Shown here: piece after piece, positions 1 to 7,910 of the stretch
Position numbering within the stretch: the first letter of the stretch is position 1
Layout: each line of letters begins with the position of its first letter
Assembly: GCF_010811875.1 (NCBI RefSeq)
Contig: NZ_VKHP01000042.1
Location: forward strand, 1-46,384
Direction: 5' to 3'
Origin: Bradyrhizobium uaiense
GTDB lineage: Bacteria > Pseudomonadota > Alphaproteobacteria > Rhizobiales > Xanthobacteraceae
DNA: 46,384 bases
The notes under the pieces: model-generated
What the model was told of the DNA's origin: nothing
What the model saw: only the letters and a program-made list of their open reading frames with translations
The model's database searches: none
Position numbers and translations under genes: made by a program

Positions 1-219
1 CGCGCGGCCGCGCAGGATGGCGTGGCCGGCCAAGGTTACCAGCATGGTATGCTCGACATTGTGATAGAGCGCGTCGCTGTTGCCGATGCATTCGAGCGCG
101 ATCCGCGCGATCGAGGGCACCATCTCGACCAACTGGGTCTGCGAAGAGCCGAACCGGCGCTGCATATATTCGCCGAGGAATTTGCTGAGCGCGTCGGCCG
201 CAAGTTCGGGAAGGGTCAT
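1..219 (-). CDS. HD-domain (metal-dependent phosphohydrolase-like) protein, N-terminal part only
   Basis: This is the first 73 codons of a minus-strand gene that runs off the left edge of the window. It reads MTLPELAADALSKFLGEY and continues to a histidine-containing stretch (LYHNVEHTML) that resembles the first metal-ligand histidines of HD phosphohydrolases. The ATG at 219 is the only good start. The metal-binding HD doublet itself would lie outside the window, so family membership is inferred from the N-terminal pattern. The role is unknown. Confidence 0.6.
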   Translation of the reverse strand, partial: MTLPELAADALSKFLGEYMQRRFGSSQTQLVEMVPSIARIALECIGNSDALYHNVEHTMLVTLAGHAILRGRA

Positions 220-350
220 CACGGCATTGACCTCCGAGATCGGGTGGTGAGCTTACGGCCTGGCAGCATTTCAGGGTAGTCCCGCGATGTGACATAATGT
301 TTGCGGCCGGACCGACCCGGCTGGACCGATGCGGCCTTGGGGAGCGGGTG

Positions 351-752
351 ATGGGTGTCGATCTCTTGAACGTCAAAGGCCTGAACGAGCTGGATCAAGA
401 GACTCCGGTCGTGATGGTCAATCCGATGCGGTTTCGTGCGCGATCGCTCGACGGCGACGGCTTGGGCTGGGATGCCTATCTGCGCTACAGCGCGCTCACC
501 GTCCCCATGATCAAGGCGCGCGGCGGCACGTTGCTGTGGACCGGCAATGCCGAGACGGTCGCGCTGGGTGAGCCGGCCGGCCAGCACTGGGACTATCTCG
601 CGCTGGTCTATTACCCGAGCGTCGCCGCCTTCATCGACATGATGACCTCGGCCGACTACGAAGACCGCTGCGACCCGCATCGCCGCAATGGCTGCGAGGA
701 GCACGTCATCATCGCCACGCGCGAGTCCTACAGCAAGTTCAAGGTCGGGTGA
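351..752 (+). CDS. DUF1330-like small cytosolic protein
   Basis: A 133-aa soluble protein. The PVVMVNPMRFR strand, the central YSALTVPMIKARGG segment and the LALVYYPSVAAFIDMM segment fit the dimeric alpha/beta-barrel (ferredoxin-like) fold of DUF1330 proteins. I chose the ATG at 351 because a GGAG sits at 341-344, six bases upstream; an earlier in-frame start at 297 has no such site. It has no operon partner on its strand. The biochemical role of the family is not established, so none is assigned. Confidence 0.7.
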   Translation: MGVDLLNVKGLNELDQETPVVMVNPMRFRARSLDGDGLGWDAYLRYSALTVPMIKARGGTLLWTGNAETVALGEPAGQHWDYLALVYYPSVAAFIDMMTSADYEDRCDPHRRNGCEEHVIIATRESYSKFKVG

Positions 753-799
753 GGGGTGTTAGAACGCACTCTACGTGACCGCATATTCAGCTGTATCAC

Positions 800-907
800 C
801 GTCACCCTGAGGTGGCTGCTTCTTCAGCGGCCCTCGAAGGGTCGACGGCCCCACCGTGGCCGATTCATCCTTCGAGGCTCGCAAGCGCTCGCACCTCAGG
901 ATGACGG
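800..907. repeat. Intergenic palindromic repeat
   Basis: Outer arms CGTCACCCTGAGGTG (from 800) and GCACCTCAGGATGACGG (891-907) enclose a nested pair, CCTCGAAGG and CCTTCGAGG. This is a long imperfect hairpin of the dispersed type seen in Bradyrhizobium genomes. It overlaps the 3' end of the neighbouring TetR gene and supplies that gene's stop codon. Confidence 0.7.
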
Positions 908-1513
908 GTTTGACAGATTAGCAAGCGCTGCATGGCACGCCGTCTGCACCACACGGCAGACCTCATCCTTCGACCGCCCCGCGCTCAGCGAGGCGAAGGT
1001 CGGGTAGCTCGTCAGTGCGAAGATCAGGTCGACGGCGTCCTTGCGGGCCTGCGGCGAGGTATGCTTGCCCGCGATCCGCTCGATCAATGCGGTGACGCCG
1101 CGGCGGCGGCGTTCGTTGCGCTCGCGGATCGCCTCGGCGAATTCGGGATCGGTCGCCATCGCGTCGTGCAGGCGTCCAACGGCGGAATCGCGGCTCCAGA
1201 ATCTGCAGAAGATCTCGACCATGCGGTCGAGCGCGGCGCGCGGATCGGCCATCGTCATGGCGTCGGCGAGCTGATGCAGCCCGCCATGGCGCGCGATCTC
1301 GTCGAACACGGCCTCGAGCAGCCCGCGCCGCGACCCGAACTGATTGTAGACGGTCAGCCGCGTCACGCCTGCCGCCTTCGCCACCGTATCCAGCGAGAAC
1401 CGCGCGATGCTCTCGCCTTCGCGCAGCGTGCGCGACGCGGCCTCGATCACGCGCTCGCGGGTCTCGGCGGCAGCGGCGCTGCGGGCCGGGCTCACATAGC
1501 TGCGCGGCGGCAT
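896..1513 (-). CDS. TetR/AcrR family transcriptional regulator
   Basis: A 205-aa one-component regulator. Residues about 16-63 form the TetR DNA-binding domain: TRERVIEAASRTL, then a helix-turn-helix with VAKAAGVTRLTVYNQFGSR (recognition helix ending in the family's YNQF/YxHF element) and the following GLLEAVFDE helix. The rest is an all-helical ligand/dimerisation domain with no recognisable inducer specificity. It is divergent from a small membrane-protein gene, and a perfect 15-bp palindrome lies between them, so autoregulation and control of that gene are likely. The last codons and the stop lie in a dispersed repeat, so the C-terminus may differ from relatives. Confidence 0.88.
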   Translation of the reverse strand: MPPRSYVSPARSAAAAETRERVIEAASRTLREGESIARFSLDTVAKAAGVTRLTVYNQFGSRRGLLEAVFDEIARHGGLHQLADAMTMADPRAALDRMVEIFCRFWSRDSAVGRLHDAMATDPEFAEAIRERNERRRRGVTALIERIAGKHTSPQARKDAVDLIFALTSYPTFASLSAGRSKDEVCRVVQTACHAALANLSNPSS

Positions 1514-1538
1514 CGGCTTGTGCTTTCGTCAGATTGAC

Positions 1539-1553
1539 TATACATTATGTATA
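1539..1553. promoter_or_regulatory. Probable TetR operator: 15-bp perfect palindrome
   Basis: TATACAT-T-ATGTATA is a perfect inverted repeat, 25 bases upstream of the tetR start and 31 bases upstream of the membrane-protein start. A TTGACT at 1534-1539 abuts it and could be a -35 box for the rightward gene. Size, symmetry and position fit an operator for the divergent TetR protein. Binding is inferred. Confidence 0.6.
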
Positions 1554-1584
1554 TCTAATTTCCAATACCCTTTGGAGCAACTTC

Positions 1585-1989
1585 ATGCAGGCCGTCCTCA
1601 TCATAGCCCTGTCCCTTCACGTCCTGTCATCGGTGTTTTGGGCCGGCTCGAGCTTCACTTTGGCGCGCACCGGCGGGCTCGGCGGCGAAAAGTTGCTGTT
1701 TCCGCAGATCGGCGCTGCGACGGTTGCGATCGTGACCGGCGCCACGCTGTGGCGCCTGGTCCATGAAGGTTCGTTTGCGCTGTCGGAAAAGATTCTGGCT
1801 GGCGGCGCGATCGCCGCACTGGCCGCGATTGCCGTGCAGATCATCGTCGGCGGCGGCGCGATCCGGCAGTTGCGCAGCGATGCGGGTGATACCTCAGCCG
1901 CACGTTCGCGGCTGGCCATTGCGCAGCGTGTCGCGGCCGGGCTGCTCGCGGTGACGGCGCTCTGCATGGGCGCCGCGCGCTACGCCTGA
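1585..1989 (+). CDS. Small four-helix integral membrane protein
   Basis: A 134-aa protein with about four hydrophobic segments: residues 1-21, 37-54, 67-91 and 113-130. It starts at the ATG at 1585, with GGAG at 1574-1577 seven bases upstream; an earlier in-frame ATG at 1534 lies within the operator region and lacks a ribosome binding site. I do not recognise the family with certainty. The general shape is like small CopD/DUF2269-type membrane proteins, but no diagnostic histidines can be pointed to. Its divergent arrangement with the TetR gene suggests it is the regulator's target, perhaps in transport or stress response. Confidence 0.7.
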   Translation: MQAVLIIALSLHVLSSVFWAGSSFTLARTGGLGGEKLLFPQIGAATVAIVTGATLWRLVHEGSFALSEKILAGGAIAALAAIAVQIIVGGGAIRQLRSDAGDTSAARSRLAIAQRVAAGLLAVTALCMGAARYA

Positions 1990-1996
1990 AAACTCT

Positions 1997-2122
1997 TACC
2001 TCTCCCGCTTGCGGGATCGAGACGAGCAAAGCTCGCTCTTAGGGGGCTCTCTCCACGCGATGACCGTCTCGCAAGTGGAGACACCCCCACCCCAACCCTC
2101 CCCCGCAAGCGGGAGAGGGGGC
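1997..2122. repeat. GC-rich paired-hairpin intergenic repeat
   Basis: Arms CCTCTCCCGCTTGCGG (from 1999) and CCGCAAGCGGGAGAGG (2103-2119) face each other across about 85 bases that include a second short hairpin around GAGCAAAGCTC. It belongs to the same CTCTCCCC-rich family as elements at 4441, 17901, 30013 and 36749. It lies between the 3' ends of converging genes. Confidence 0.7.
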
Positions 2123-2144
2123 ACAGATCCGCTGCGGATATTCT

Positions 2145-3362
2145 TCAAAACTTCCGCACCAGGTCCGGGGTGATCTCTTTCAGGCTGCGGATGCCGAGCA
2201 GCGCGAGGTCGCGGTCGATCTCGGCATGCAGCAGCGAGATCGCGCGCGACACGCCGGCCTCGCCCGCGGTCACGGCGGCATAGAGGAACGGGCGGCCGAT
2301 CCAGACGAAATCTGCACCGAGCGCCAGCGCCTTGATGACGTCGGTGCCGCGGCGGATGCCGCCGTCGACCATCACGGTCATGTTGCCCTTCTGCGCCGCG
2401 ATCTCCGGCAGCGTGCGCAGGCCGGAGACAGTGTAGTCGAGCTGGCGGCCGCCATGGTTGGAGACCATCACGCCGTCGCAGCCGTGCTCGCGCGCCAGCC
2501 GCGCGTCTTCCGGCGAGATCAGTCCCTTGACCACGAGCTTGCCGCGCCAGCGCTTGCGAATCAGCTCGACATGCTTCCAGGCCAGCTGATCGCGGCTGCC
2601 GATGTTGCGCATCAAATTCTTCGACAGCACCGGCGGGCCCTGCTTGGCGTCCATGTTCTCGAAATGCGGCATGCCGTGGTTGAACACGGTGCGGGCCCAG
2701 GTGTTCAGCAGCCAGTCCGGATGGGTGATGGTGTCCCAGAACACCCGCGGCGTGATCGCAAGCGGCACCTGGAAGCCGTTGCGGATGTTGTTCTCGCGGT
2801 TGGGCGGCACCGGCACGTCGGCGGTGACGACGAAGGTGTCGTAGCCGGCCGCCGCGACGCGATCGACCAGCGGCTCGATGCGTTCGGGCAGGCCCGCGAG
2901 ATAGGCCTGGTACCAGGCCTGCTGATTGGCGGCGCGGACGTCCTCAAGCCGGATCAGCGAGGAGGCCGAAAGGATCATCGGGACGTTGGCGCTAGCAGCG
3001 GCGCGTGCCAGCACGATGTCGCCGCGATAGGCGCACAGCGCCGACGAGCCCATCGGCGGAATCCCGAACGGCGAGGCGTACCTCTTGCCGAACAGCGTCG
3101 TGGTCTGATCGCGGCCGGAGACGTCGTTCAGCACCCGCGGCACGAAGCCGTATTCGTCGAACGCCCGGCGATTGTCCGACCGCGCCGTGTCGGTCTCGGC
3201 GCCGCCGGAGATGTAGCCGTAGAGGAATTTCGGCAACAGCCGCCGCGCCTGCGGCTCGAAATCGTCGAGCGTGAGATAGCGCCGCAAATGCCGGGGCACC
3301 GCGGGGGCTTCGCGGTTGACGGTTGCGGGAGGCGGAGAGGGGGCTGCGGTCCGGTCGTGCAC
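2145..3362 (-). CDS. FMN-dependent alpha-hydroxy acid oxidase/dehydrogenase (L-lactate dehydrogenase-like)
   Basis: A 405-aa member of the glycolate oxidase/LldD family, which oxidises (S)-2-hydroxy acids with FMN. The FMN-barrel landmarks are all present: PMGSSALCAYRGD, AWYQAYL, FVVTADVPV, LVVKGLISPEDA, the active-site motif SNHGGRQLD with its catalytic histidine and arginine, and VMVDGGIRRGTDVIKALALGADFVWIGRPF for the phosphate-binding end. It starts at a GTG at 3362 with GGAAG upstream; the first 25 residues are low-complexity and may not belong to the fold. Substrate cannot be read from sequence; lactate or a related acid is the family-based guess. It stands alone, with no lactate permease beside it. 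Confidence 0.9.
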   Translation of the reverse strand: MHDRTAAPSPPPATVNREAPAVPRHLRRYLTLDDFEPQARRLLPKFLYGYISGGAETDTARSDNRRAFDEYGFVPRVLNDVSGRDQTTTLFGKRYASPFGIPPMGSSALCAYRGDIVLARAAASANVPMILSASSLIRLEDVRAANQQAWYQAYLAGLPERIEPLVDRVAAAGYDTFVVTADVPVPPNRENNIRNGFQVPLAITPRVFWDTITHPDWLLNTWARTVFNHGMPHFENMDAKQGPPVLSKNLMRNIGSRDQLAWKHVELIRKRWRGKLVVKGLISPEDARLAREHGCDGVMVSNHGGRQLDYTVSGLRTLPEIAAQKGNMTVMVDGGIRRGTDVIKALALGADFVWIGRPFLYAAVTAGEAGVSRAISLLHAEIDRDLALLGIRSLKEITPDLVRKF

Positions 3363-3511
3363 GTCTGGCGCTTCCGTTGTTCTTGGTTCTTGACACGGGC
3401 AGTCTAAAGCACGAACCGGACAAGTGCGAAGCGGTTTTGCCTCGCGGCAAACGCGGAACGCGTTGCGCGGAGATCATGGTTCAACACGGGGCTGAAGCGC
3501 GCTGATATGCC

Positions 3512-4321
3512 TTAGCGCCTGGCGGCGGGCCCGGCAATTTTCGCGTTGAACGCGTTGACGGACTGGCTGACGTCGCTGAGCGTCTTGCGCGGCTCGGCGA
3601 TCATGACGCCGGATTTCTTGTCGAAACTCTGGATCAGCTCGCGCAGCGAGATCACGGTCGGCAGCAGCTCGCCGCCATATTTGTCGCTGCCGAAGCTCTT
3701 CAGGAACTTGTCGGCGGAGGTCAGCTTGGCGTCGACAGTGCTGATGCCGTCGTCGGCGGCGTCGATGAAGCCGGCGATCAGCTCGCCATTGCCGGACAGC
3801 GAGTTGGTGAAGTTCTCGAGCCCGAGCAGCGAGTCCTTGATGTCGGCCTCGTTCTCGGTGATGACGCGATCGACATTGCGCAGCGCGACGCGCAGCTTCT
3901 CCTGGATGCCCATCGTGCCTTCGGCATCGGCGGTCAGCTCGGGAATGCCGTCGGGGCCGAGCGGCGGCGGCGGGGCTTCGTCGGTGCCGCCGGTGAAGGA
4001 GATCGAGGCGATCCCGGTGAGGCCCTGGAATTCGAGGCCGGCCTGGGTGTCCTTCCTGATCGGGGCGTTGCCCTCGATCCGGGTCATCGCCACCACGCGG
4101 TGACGGTCGAGCCGGATCGAGACCACCTCGCCGATCCGCACGCCGGCGAAGTTGACGCTGGCGCCGCGGCGCAGGCCTGACGCCGAGCCCTCGAACACGA
4201 CGCGGAACGGCACCATCCGCTTGATGCCGGCATAGCGCTGATAGCCCAGCCAGCCGCCGAGCGAGCCGGCGATCAGGGCCAGCGTCAGGGTGCCGATCAC
4301 GAGATTGCTGGCGCGCGCCAT
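3512..4321 (-). CDS. MlaD/MCE-family phospholipid-transport substrate-binding protein
   Basis: A 269-aa protein with one N-terminal membrane anchor (residues about 6-26, LVIGTLTLALIAGSLGGWLG) followed by an MCE domain (residues about 38-115): VVFEGSASGLRRGASVNFAGVRIGEV and the conserved GLTGIASISFTGG end. The C-terminal half is helical, as in MlaD-type proteins that form a hexameric lipid conduit in the periplasm. I prefer the ATG at 4321; a TTG at 4354 adds 11 residues without a ribosome binding site. The usual MlaE permease and MlaF ATPase genes are not adjacent in this window, although MCE proteins normally work with them. Confidence 0.87.
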   Translation of the reverse strand: MARASNLVIGTLTLALIAGSLGGWLGYQRYAGIKRMVPFRVVFEGSASGLRRGASVNFAGVRIGEVVSIRLDRHRVVAMTRIEGNAPIRKDTQAGLEFQGLTGIASISFTGGTDEAPPPPLGPDGIPELTADAEGTMGIQEKLRVALRNVDRVITENEADIKDSLLGLENFTNSLSGNGELIAGFIDAADDGISTVDAKLTSADKFLKSFGSDKYGGELLPTVISLRELIQSFDKKSGVMIAEPRKTLSDVSQSVNAFNAKIAGPAARR

Positions 4322-4440
4322 GCGTTTGGGACCTGTCCGCGAAGCAGAGCTCAAGAGATAGCGGATTTGCCGCCGCCAGTCACCGCGTCCCTCCGCAAGT
4401 TCTCTATCAACGCCTTTGCGGAGCTAGCCCCTCACCCCAA

Positions 4441-4468
4441 CCCTCTCCCCGTAAGAACGGGGAGAGGG
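4441..4468. repeat. Perfect 12-bp GC-rich hairpin after the EamA gene
   Basis: CCCTCTCCCCGT and ACGGGGAGAGGG form a perfect stem with an AAGA loop, ending ten bases past the EamA stop codon. It is a short member of the CTCTCCCC repeat family and could also protect or end the EamA transcript; there is no T-tract on the minus strand. Confidence 0.65.
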
Positions 4469-4477
4469 AGAGGAGAA

Positions 4478-5404
4478 TTACGCGCTCTGCTTCCGCGACG
4501 CCGCAAAGACGCCGGCCAGCACCAGCGCGAAGCCGATGAAATGGAAGGCCTGCGGATGCTCGCCGATGAACACGATCGACATGACGGTGCCGAACACCGG
4601 AACCATGTGGAAGAACGGCGCCGCGCGGTTGGCGCCGATCAGCTGCACGCCGCGGTTGAAGCACAGATAGGCCAGCGTCGAGGGGAACACCGCGACATAG
4701 AACAGCGACAGCAGATTGTTCGTCGTGAGCTGCATCACCGGACGTGCGCCAAGTTCCCAGATGAGCAACGGGATCAGCACCAGCGCGCCGCAGCCGAAGG
4801 TGAAGGCCGCGACCGACAGGCCGTGGATCTCGGGCCGCTTCAAGGTCAGTACCGAATACAGCGCGAAGATCACCAACGCGACGATGAAGATCAGGTCGCC
4901 CTTGTTGAACTCGATCTTCGACAGCGTCGTGAGGTCGCCGTGCAGCAGGATCACCAGCACGCCGGCGAGCGACAGCAAGACGCCGCAGAGCTGCGCCAGC
5001 GTCAGCCGGGTGCCGAGCAGGATCAGCGACCACAGCGCCACCACGAGCGGCACCGCCGATTGCAACAGCAGCGTGTTGAGCGCCTGGGTGTGCTCGAGCG
5101 CCCAGTATTGCAGCGTGTTGAAGGCGCTGATGCCGGTGATCGACAGCAGCATCATGATGCCGAGATTCCTGCGGATCACGGGCCAGTCGCGAGCGAGGTG
5201 CTTCCAGGCAAACGGCAGGATGATCAGGAATGCCGCCGACCAGCGCAGGAACGACAGCGTCACCGGCGGAATGTGGCCTGCGGCGAGCCGGCCGACGATC
5301 GCGTTGCCGGCCCAGCACATCGCGGTGATGCAGAGCAGGAGATACGGCTGGTTGGCGATCCAGGAGCCGGACGCGGGCGCGGTGGTGGAATCGGAGGCAG
5401 ACAT
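4478..5404 (-). CDS. EamA/DMT-family metabolite exporter
   Basis: A 308-aa inner-membrane protein with ten predicted hydrophobic helices arranged as two EamA repeats: residues about 20-150 (LLLCITAMCWAGNAIVGRLA onward, with the PxxLSFLRW element) and about 170-300 (ending GFALVLAGVFAASR). Drug/metabolite transporters of this type export amino acids, nucleosides or toxic metabolites by proton exchange. Substrate cannot be inferred. The ATG at 5404 is clear. It is monocistronic, with a short hairpin downstream and a 213-base gap to the upstream HTH gene on the same strand. Confidence 0.9.
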   Translation of the reverse strand: MSASDSTTAPASGSWIANQPYLLLCITAMCWAGNAIVGRLAAGHIPPVTLSFLRWSAAFLIILPFAWKHLARDWPVIRRNLGIMMLLSITGISAFNTLQYWALEHTQALNTLLLQSAVPLVVALWSLILLGTRLTLAQLCGVLLSLAGVLVILLHGDLTTLSKIEFNKGDLIFIVALVIFALYSVLTLKRPEIHGLSVAAFTFGCGALVLIPLLIWELGARPVMQLTTNNLLSLFYVAVFPSTLAYLCFNRGVQLIGANRAAPFFHMVPVFGTVMSIVFIGEHPQAFHFIGFALVLAGVFAASRKQSA

Positions 5405-5617
5405 TCGATGAGGCCCGGGTTCACGACGCCGCGGACCGCCCGGCTGGCTGTGCCGGGCCGGAATGGATCTCCCCGGCCCCTGTCACAGACACGGATTCCG
5501 CCATTGCATCAATGGGGATAGACGCATCGCGACCATGCGCGAAGTCCCCTTACGGAGAGGGGCCAGCGAGTTCTGCCCGGGCGGTCCGCAAGAGGCAACC
5601 TGATCCGGCGCGCGCCG

Positions 5618-6004
5618 CTAGCCGGCGCCAGGCGGCGTGGTCTGGCGCTTGACGATCTGCTCGGCGAGCTCGATCAGGATCCGCCTGGTGTCGGGGTCCT
5701 GTACGTCGCGGAACACCCGCAGCATGCGCAGTTCGAGCAGGGATTGCAGCGACTCCGCCGCCTGGCCGCCCTGTGTCGGTGCTGTCGCGGCGGGTCGACG
5801 ATTGAGCATGTCGGCGGCAATCCCGAGCATCTCGGCAACGGTCGCCAGGCGACCGGTATCGACCTTCACCGTGCCGTCCACCCTGTTTTTTTGCAGGAAG
5901 GCCCCGCCGCACAGGATCTCGGCGAGATCTGCCTGCGACAGCCCGATGGCGCGCCAGCGCGCCTGCACCAGTTGATCGATCTGATCGTCCTGCGATGTGC
6001 TCAT
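5618..6004 (-). CDS. Small HTH (XRE-like) DNA-binding protein
   Basis: A 128-aa protein. Residues about 6-40 (QIDQLVQARWRAIGLSQADL and onward) look like the first helices of an XRE/Cro helix-turn-helix, and residues about 47-65 (TGRLATVAEMLGIAADMLN) resemble its closing helices. The C-terminal third (LLELRMLRVFRDVQDPDTRR onward) is helical and matches tails seen in XRE regulators. The ATG at 6004 was chosen because an upstream in-frame start at 6073 adds only low-complexity arginine-rich sequence. A run of seven T at 5886-5892 falls inside the HTH region. No target can be named. Confidence 0.65.
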   Translation of the reverse strand: MSTSQDDQIDQLVQARWRAIGLSQADLAEILCGGAFLQKNRVDGTVKVDTGRLATVAEMLGIAADMLNRRPAATAPTQGGQAAESLQSLLELRMLRVFRDVQDPDTRRILIELAEQIVKRQTTPPGAG

Positions 6005-6400
6005 GGTGCGCCTAGGCGATCTCCAGCTACGTCGGTCCGTGGACAGCATTCCCGCGACGAATGTTGGTAGCAAATCGAGCAGGGGGTCGTCGCGACGGGA
6101 CTTCTACGGATTATTCGGATCGACAACTGGTCTCGCCGAATCGGGCGACGTGCCGGAAGATCCGCACCTGTACTCCGGCCGGTCAGTCGCGCGGGGCGCG
6201 CACGCCATGATTCTGGGATGGTCGCATTCGCGTCATCCGGGCTTGGCCTTATTAGCAAGACCGTGCGCGAATGCAATCAGGGGGCGATGAATGAGATGAA
6301 TCCAACCGGGATGTGTGACCTCGCCACACAATCCGGCGCTTCCTCGCGAAACGATGCCGGGGGCGCGGAAGCTGCCTTGCGAGCGCCGCGACGGTGCCGC
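6005..6400. other. 396-bp stretch without a recognised gene
   Basis: Short open frames exist on both strands here, but none has a ribosome binding site or a recognisable protein. It lies between the HTH gene start and the luxR stop, so it holds the HTH promoter and the luxR 3' untranslated region. I see no convincing terminator or repeat in it. Confidence 0.5.
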
Positions 6401-7174
6401 TCACAAGTCGATGATCCCGAGTGCGATGCTTTTTGCCACGCCGTGGGTCTTGTTGGATGCCTCGAGCTTGCGCAGCGCCTGCTTGATGAAGCCTTCCACC
6501 GTCTCCGGCGAAATACCGAGGATCTGCGCGGTGTCGACCACGGTCTTGCCGCGCGCCGCCCAGGCCATCACTTCCTTTTCGCGTCCGGTGAGCTTGATGA
6601 TTTCGGCGGCGTCGGCGGGCTTCAGGATGGTCGGTGCGTTGCGCTGGTCGCGGTTGACGATGTCCATCGCCCGCTGCACCCAGTAGATCATCAACAGATG
6701 CAGTTCATGCCGATGGCAGATGAACAGCTTGTCGAATTCGCGCGGTTGGTCTTCCCAGAAGAACACCGTCGAGCTCGAATGCACGGCGCCGAGCCGGTCG
6801 CGATAGTGGAAGGGCACGACGAAGCCGTCCTTGAAGCCAAACTCCCGGGCCGCGTCCATCGTCTTGGCCTCGGGCGCTCGCTTGTGTCCGCTGCGCTCCG
6901 GCAGCTTCAGGCTGCTCCAGCTGAACGGCGTGTTGGTGCGGCGCGACCGCGCCAGCGCCGGATCGGCGTGCACGAATTCGTTCTGCACATACGCCCGCTT
7001 CCAGGCATCGGGAAATGTGCCGATATGGTAGGGCAGATCGAGGTCGGGGCGGCCGGCATCGACAAAGGCAAAGCCCGAGAAGCCGTAGTCCTGGACAATA
7101 CGGTGCAGTGACGAGCTGAGCTCGTCGATGCTGTCTGACGCTTCGATGGTCGAAATTGCGTCTACCAGGCCCAT
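6401..7174 (-). CDS. LuxR-family acyl/aryl-homoserine lactone receptor and transcription factor
   Basis: A 257-aa quorum-sensing regulator. The N-terminal autoinducer-binding domain keeps the pocket residues W58, Y62, D71, P72 and W86, which line up with TraR W57, Y61, D70, P71 and W85 with an offset of one. The C-terminal GerE-type HTH (residues about 193-250) reads LTGREKEVMAWAARGKTV, then ISPETVEGFIKQALRKL, with the conserved E, L and G. It starts at the ATG at 7174; the only Shine-Dalgarno-like sequence (GGGGG, 8 bases upstream) lies inside a 19-bp inverted repeat. It is divergent from the cognate luxI gene. By analogy with Bradyrhizobium BjaR and Rhodopseudomonas RpaR the ligand may be isovaleryl-, cinnamoyl- or p-coumaroyl-homoserine lactone, but the sequence does not decide. 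Confidence 0.93.
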   Translation of the reverse strand: MGLVDAISTIEASDSIDELSSSLHRIVQDYGFSGFAFVDAGRPDLDLPYHIGTFPDAWKRAYVQNEFVHADPALARSRRTNTPFSWSSLKLPERSGHKRAPEAKTMDAAREFGFKDGFVVPFHYRDRLGAVHSSSTVFFWEDQPREFDKLFICHRHELHLLMIYWVQRAMDIVNRDQRNAPTILKPADAAEIIKLTGREKEVMAWAARGKTVVDTAQILGISPETVEGFIKQALRKLEASNKTHGVAKSIALGIIDL

Positions 7175-7180
7175 TGGAAA

Positions 7181-7199
7181 ACCCCCGGTTTTCGGGGGT
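7181..7199. promoter_or_regulatory. Lux-box-like inverted repeat in the luxR/luxI divergent region
   Basis: ACCCCCG-GTTTT-CGGGGGT is a perfect 7-bp dyad with a 5-base spacer, 19 bp in all, the size of a lux box. Its centre is 64 bases upstream of the luxI ATG, compatible with a LuxR site near -42 of a luxI transcript. It is also only six bases from the luxR ATG, so it would form a hairpin in the luxR leader that hides the GGGGG ribosome binding site. LuxR binding is inferred. Confidence 0.6.
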
Positions 7200-7253
7200 A
7201 CCACAGTTGGCCCCTTTTGTCCCAGATGTTGCCGCATTTGGAGGAAGGGGCAA

Positions 7254-7910
7254 ATGCTTTATTCATTGGACGGCTATCATGCACTCATCACCAGGGAAGA
7301 GCTTGATCCGGCACATGTCGAGGCGATGTTGCGGTTGCGCAAGCGGCTGTTCGTCGACCATTGCGGCTGGCTTCTGACCACGGTCGGGGACGTCGAACGC
7401 GATCAGTTCGACTGTTGGTATACCGAACACTGCCTGTTGTTTTCCGGCGTCGAACTCGTCGGCGGATTCCGGGCCATCCGCACCGATTACCCCTATCTCT
7501 CCAAGTCGATCTTCCCGCAGCTGGCGCAGCGCCGCTTTCCCAGCCGGCGTGACGCCTGGGAAATCAGCCGCTTCGGCGTGCTGCCGGGGGCCGCAAAAGC
7601 ATCCGCCGCGCGCGTCAACTACGCGCTGATGTTCCGCTTTGCCGAGCTGCGCGGCGCAGCGGCGCTGGTGGCGATGGCCGACCTCACCTATGAGCGCTTC
7701 CTCGCGCGGATGGACATCCACACCCATCGCTACGGTCCGCCGCAGCTGATCGGCAACGACCGTTTCGGCCGCCCGCTGACGGCGCTCGCCGGCGAGATCC
7801 CGCTCGATATCGCCGGCAATCCCGGCCTGACCAAATTCCTCGACCTTGGACGGCAATTGGAGATCCACGATGCCACACATGTTCTCGGACGTTCGAGCAT
7901 TCCAGCGTGA
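7254..7910 (+). CDS. LuxI-family homoserine lactone synthase
   Basis: A 218-aa autoinducer synthase that makes homoserine lactone signals from S-adenosylmethionine and an acyl (ACP- or CoA-linked) donor. All invariant LuxI residues are present with correct spacing: R29, F33, W39, D50, D53, R73 or R76, E103 and R106 (EsaI R24, F28, W34, D45, D48, R68, E97, R100). The ATG at 7254 follows a strong GAGGAAGGGG at 7241-7250. The sequence type is that of Bradyrhizobium/Rhodopseudomonas synthases, several of which use CoA-linked branched or aromatic acids, so an unusual acyl group is possible but unproven. Its last 41 bases overlap the start of the P450 gene, so the two are co-transcribed and probably translationally coupled. 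Confidence 0.95.
   Translation: MLYSLDGYHALITREELDPAHVEAMLRLRKRLFVDHCGWLLTTVGDVERDQFDCWYTEHCLLFSGVELVGGFRAIRTDYPYLSKSIFPQLAQRRFPSRRDAWEISRFGVLPGAAKASAARVNYALMFRFAELRGAAALVAMADLTYERFLARMDIHTHRYGPPQLIGNDRFGRPLTALAGEIPLDIAGNPGLTKFLDLGRQLEIHDATHVLGRSSIPA

Noticed and set aside
5885..5893. CAAAAAAAC in the HTH gene looks like an A-AAA-AAC ribosomal slippery heptamer
   Set aside because: No downstream structure or sensible -1 frame product was seen; a homopolymer run in one gene is weak evidence.
6218..7111. Long plus-strand open frame across luxR
   Set aside because: It is antisense to a gene with complete LuxR motifs, and its translation is low-complexity and unlike any protein family.
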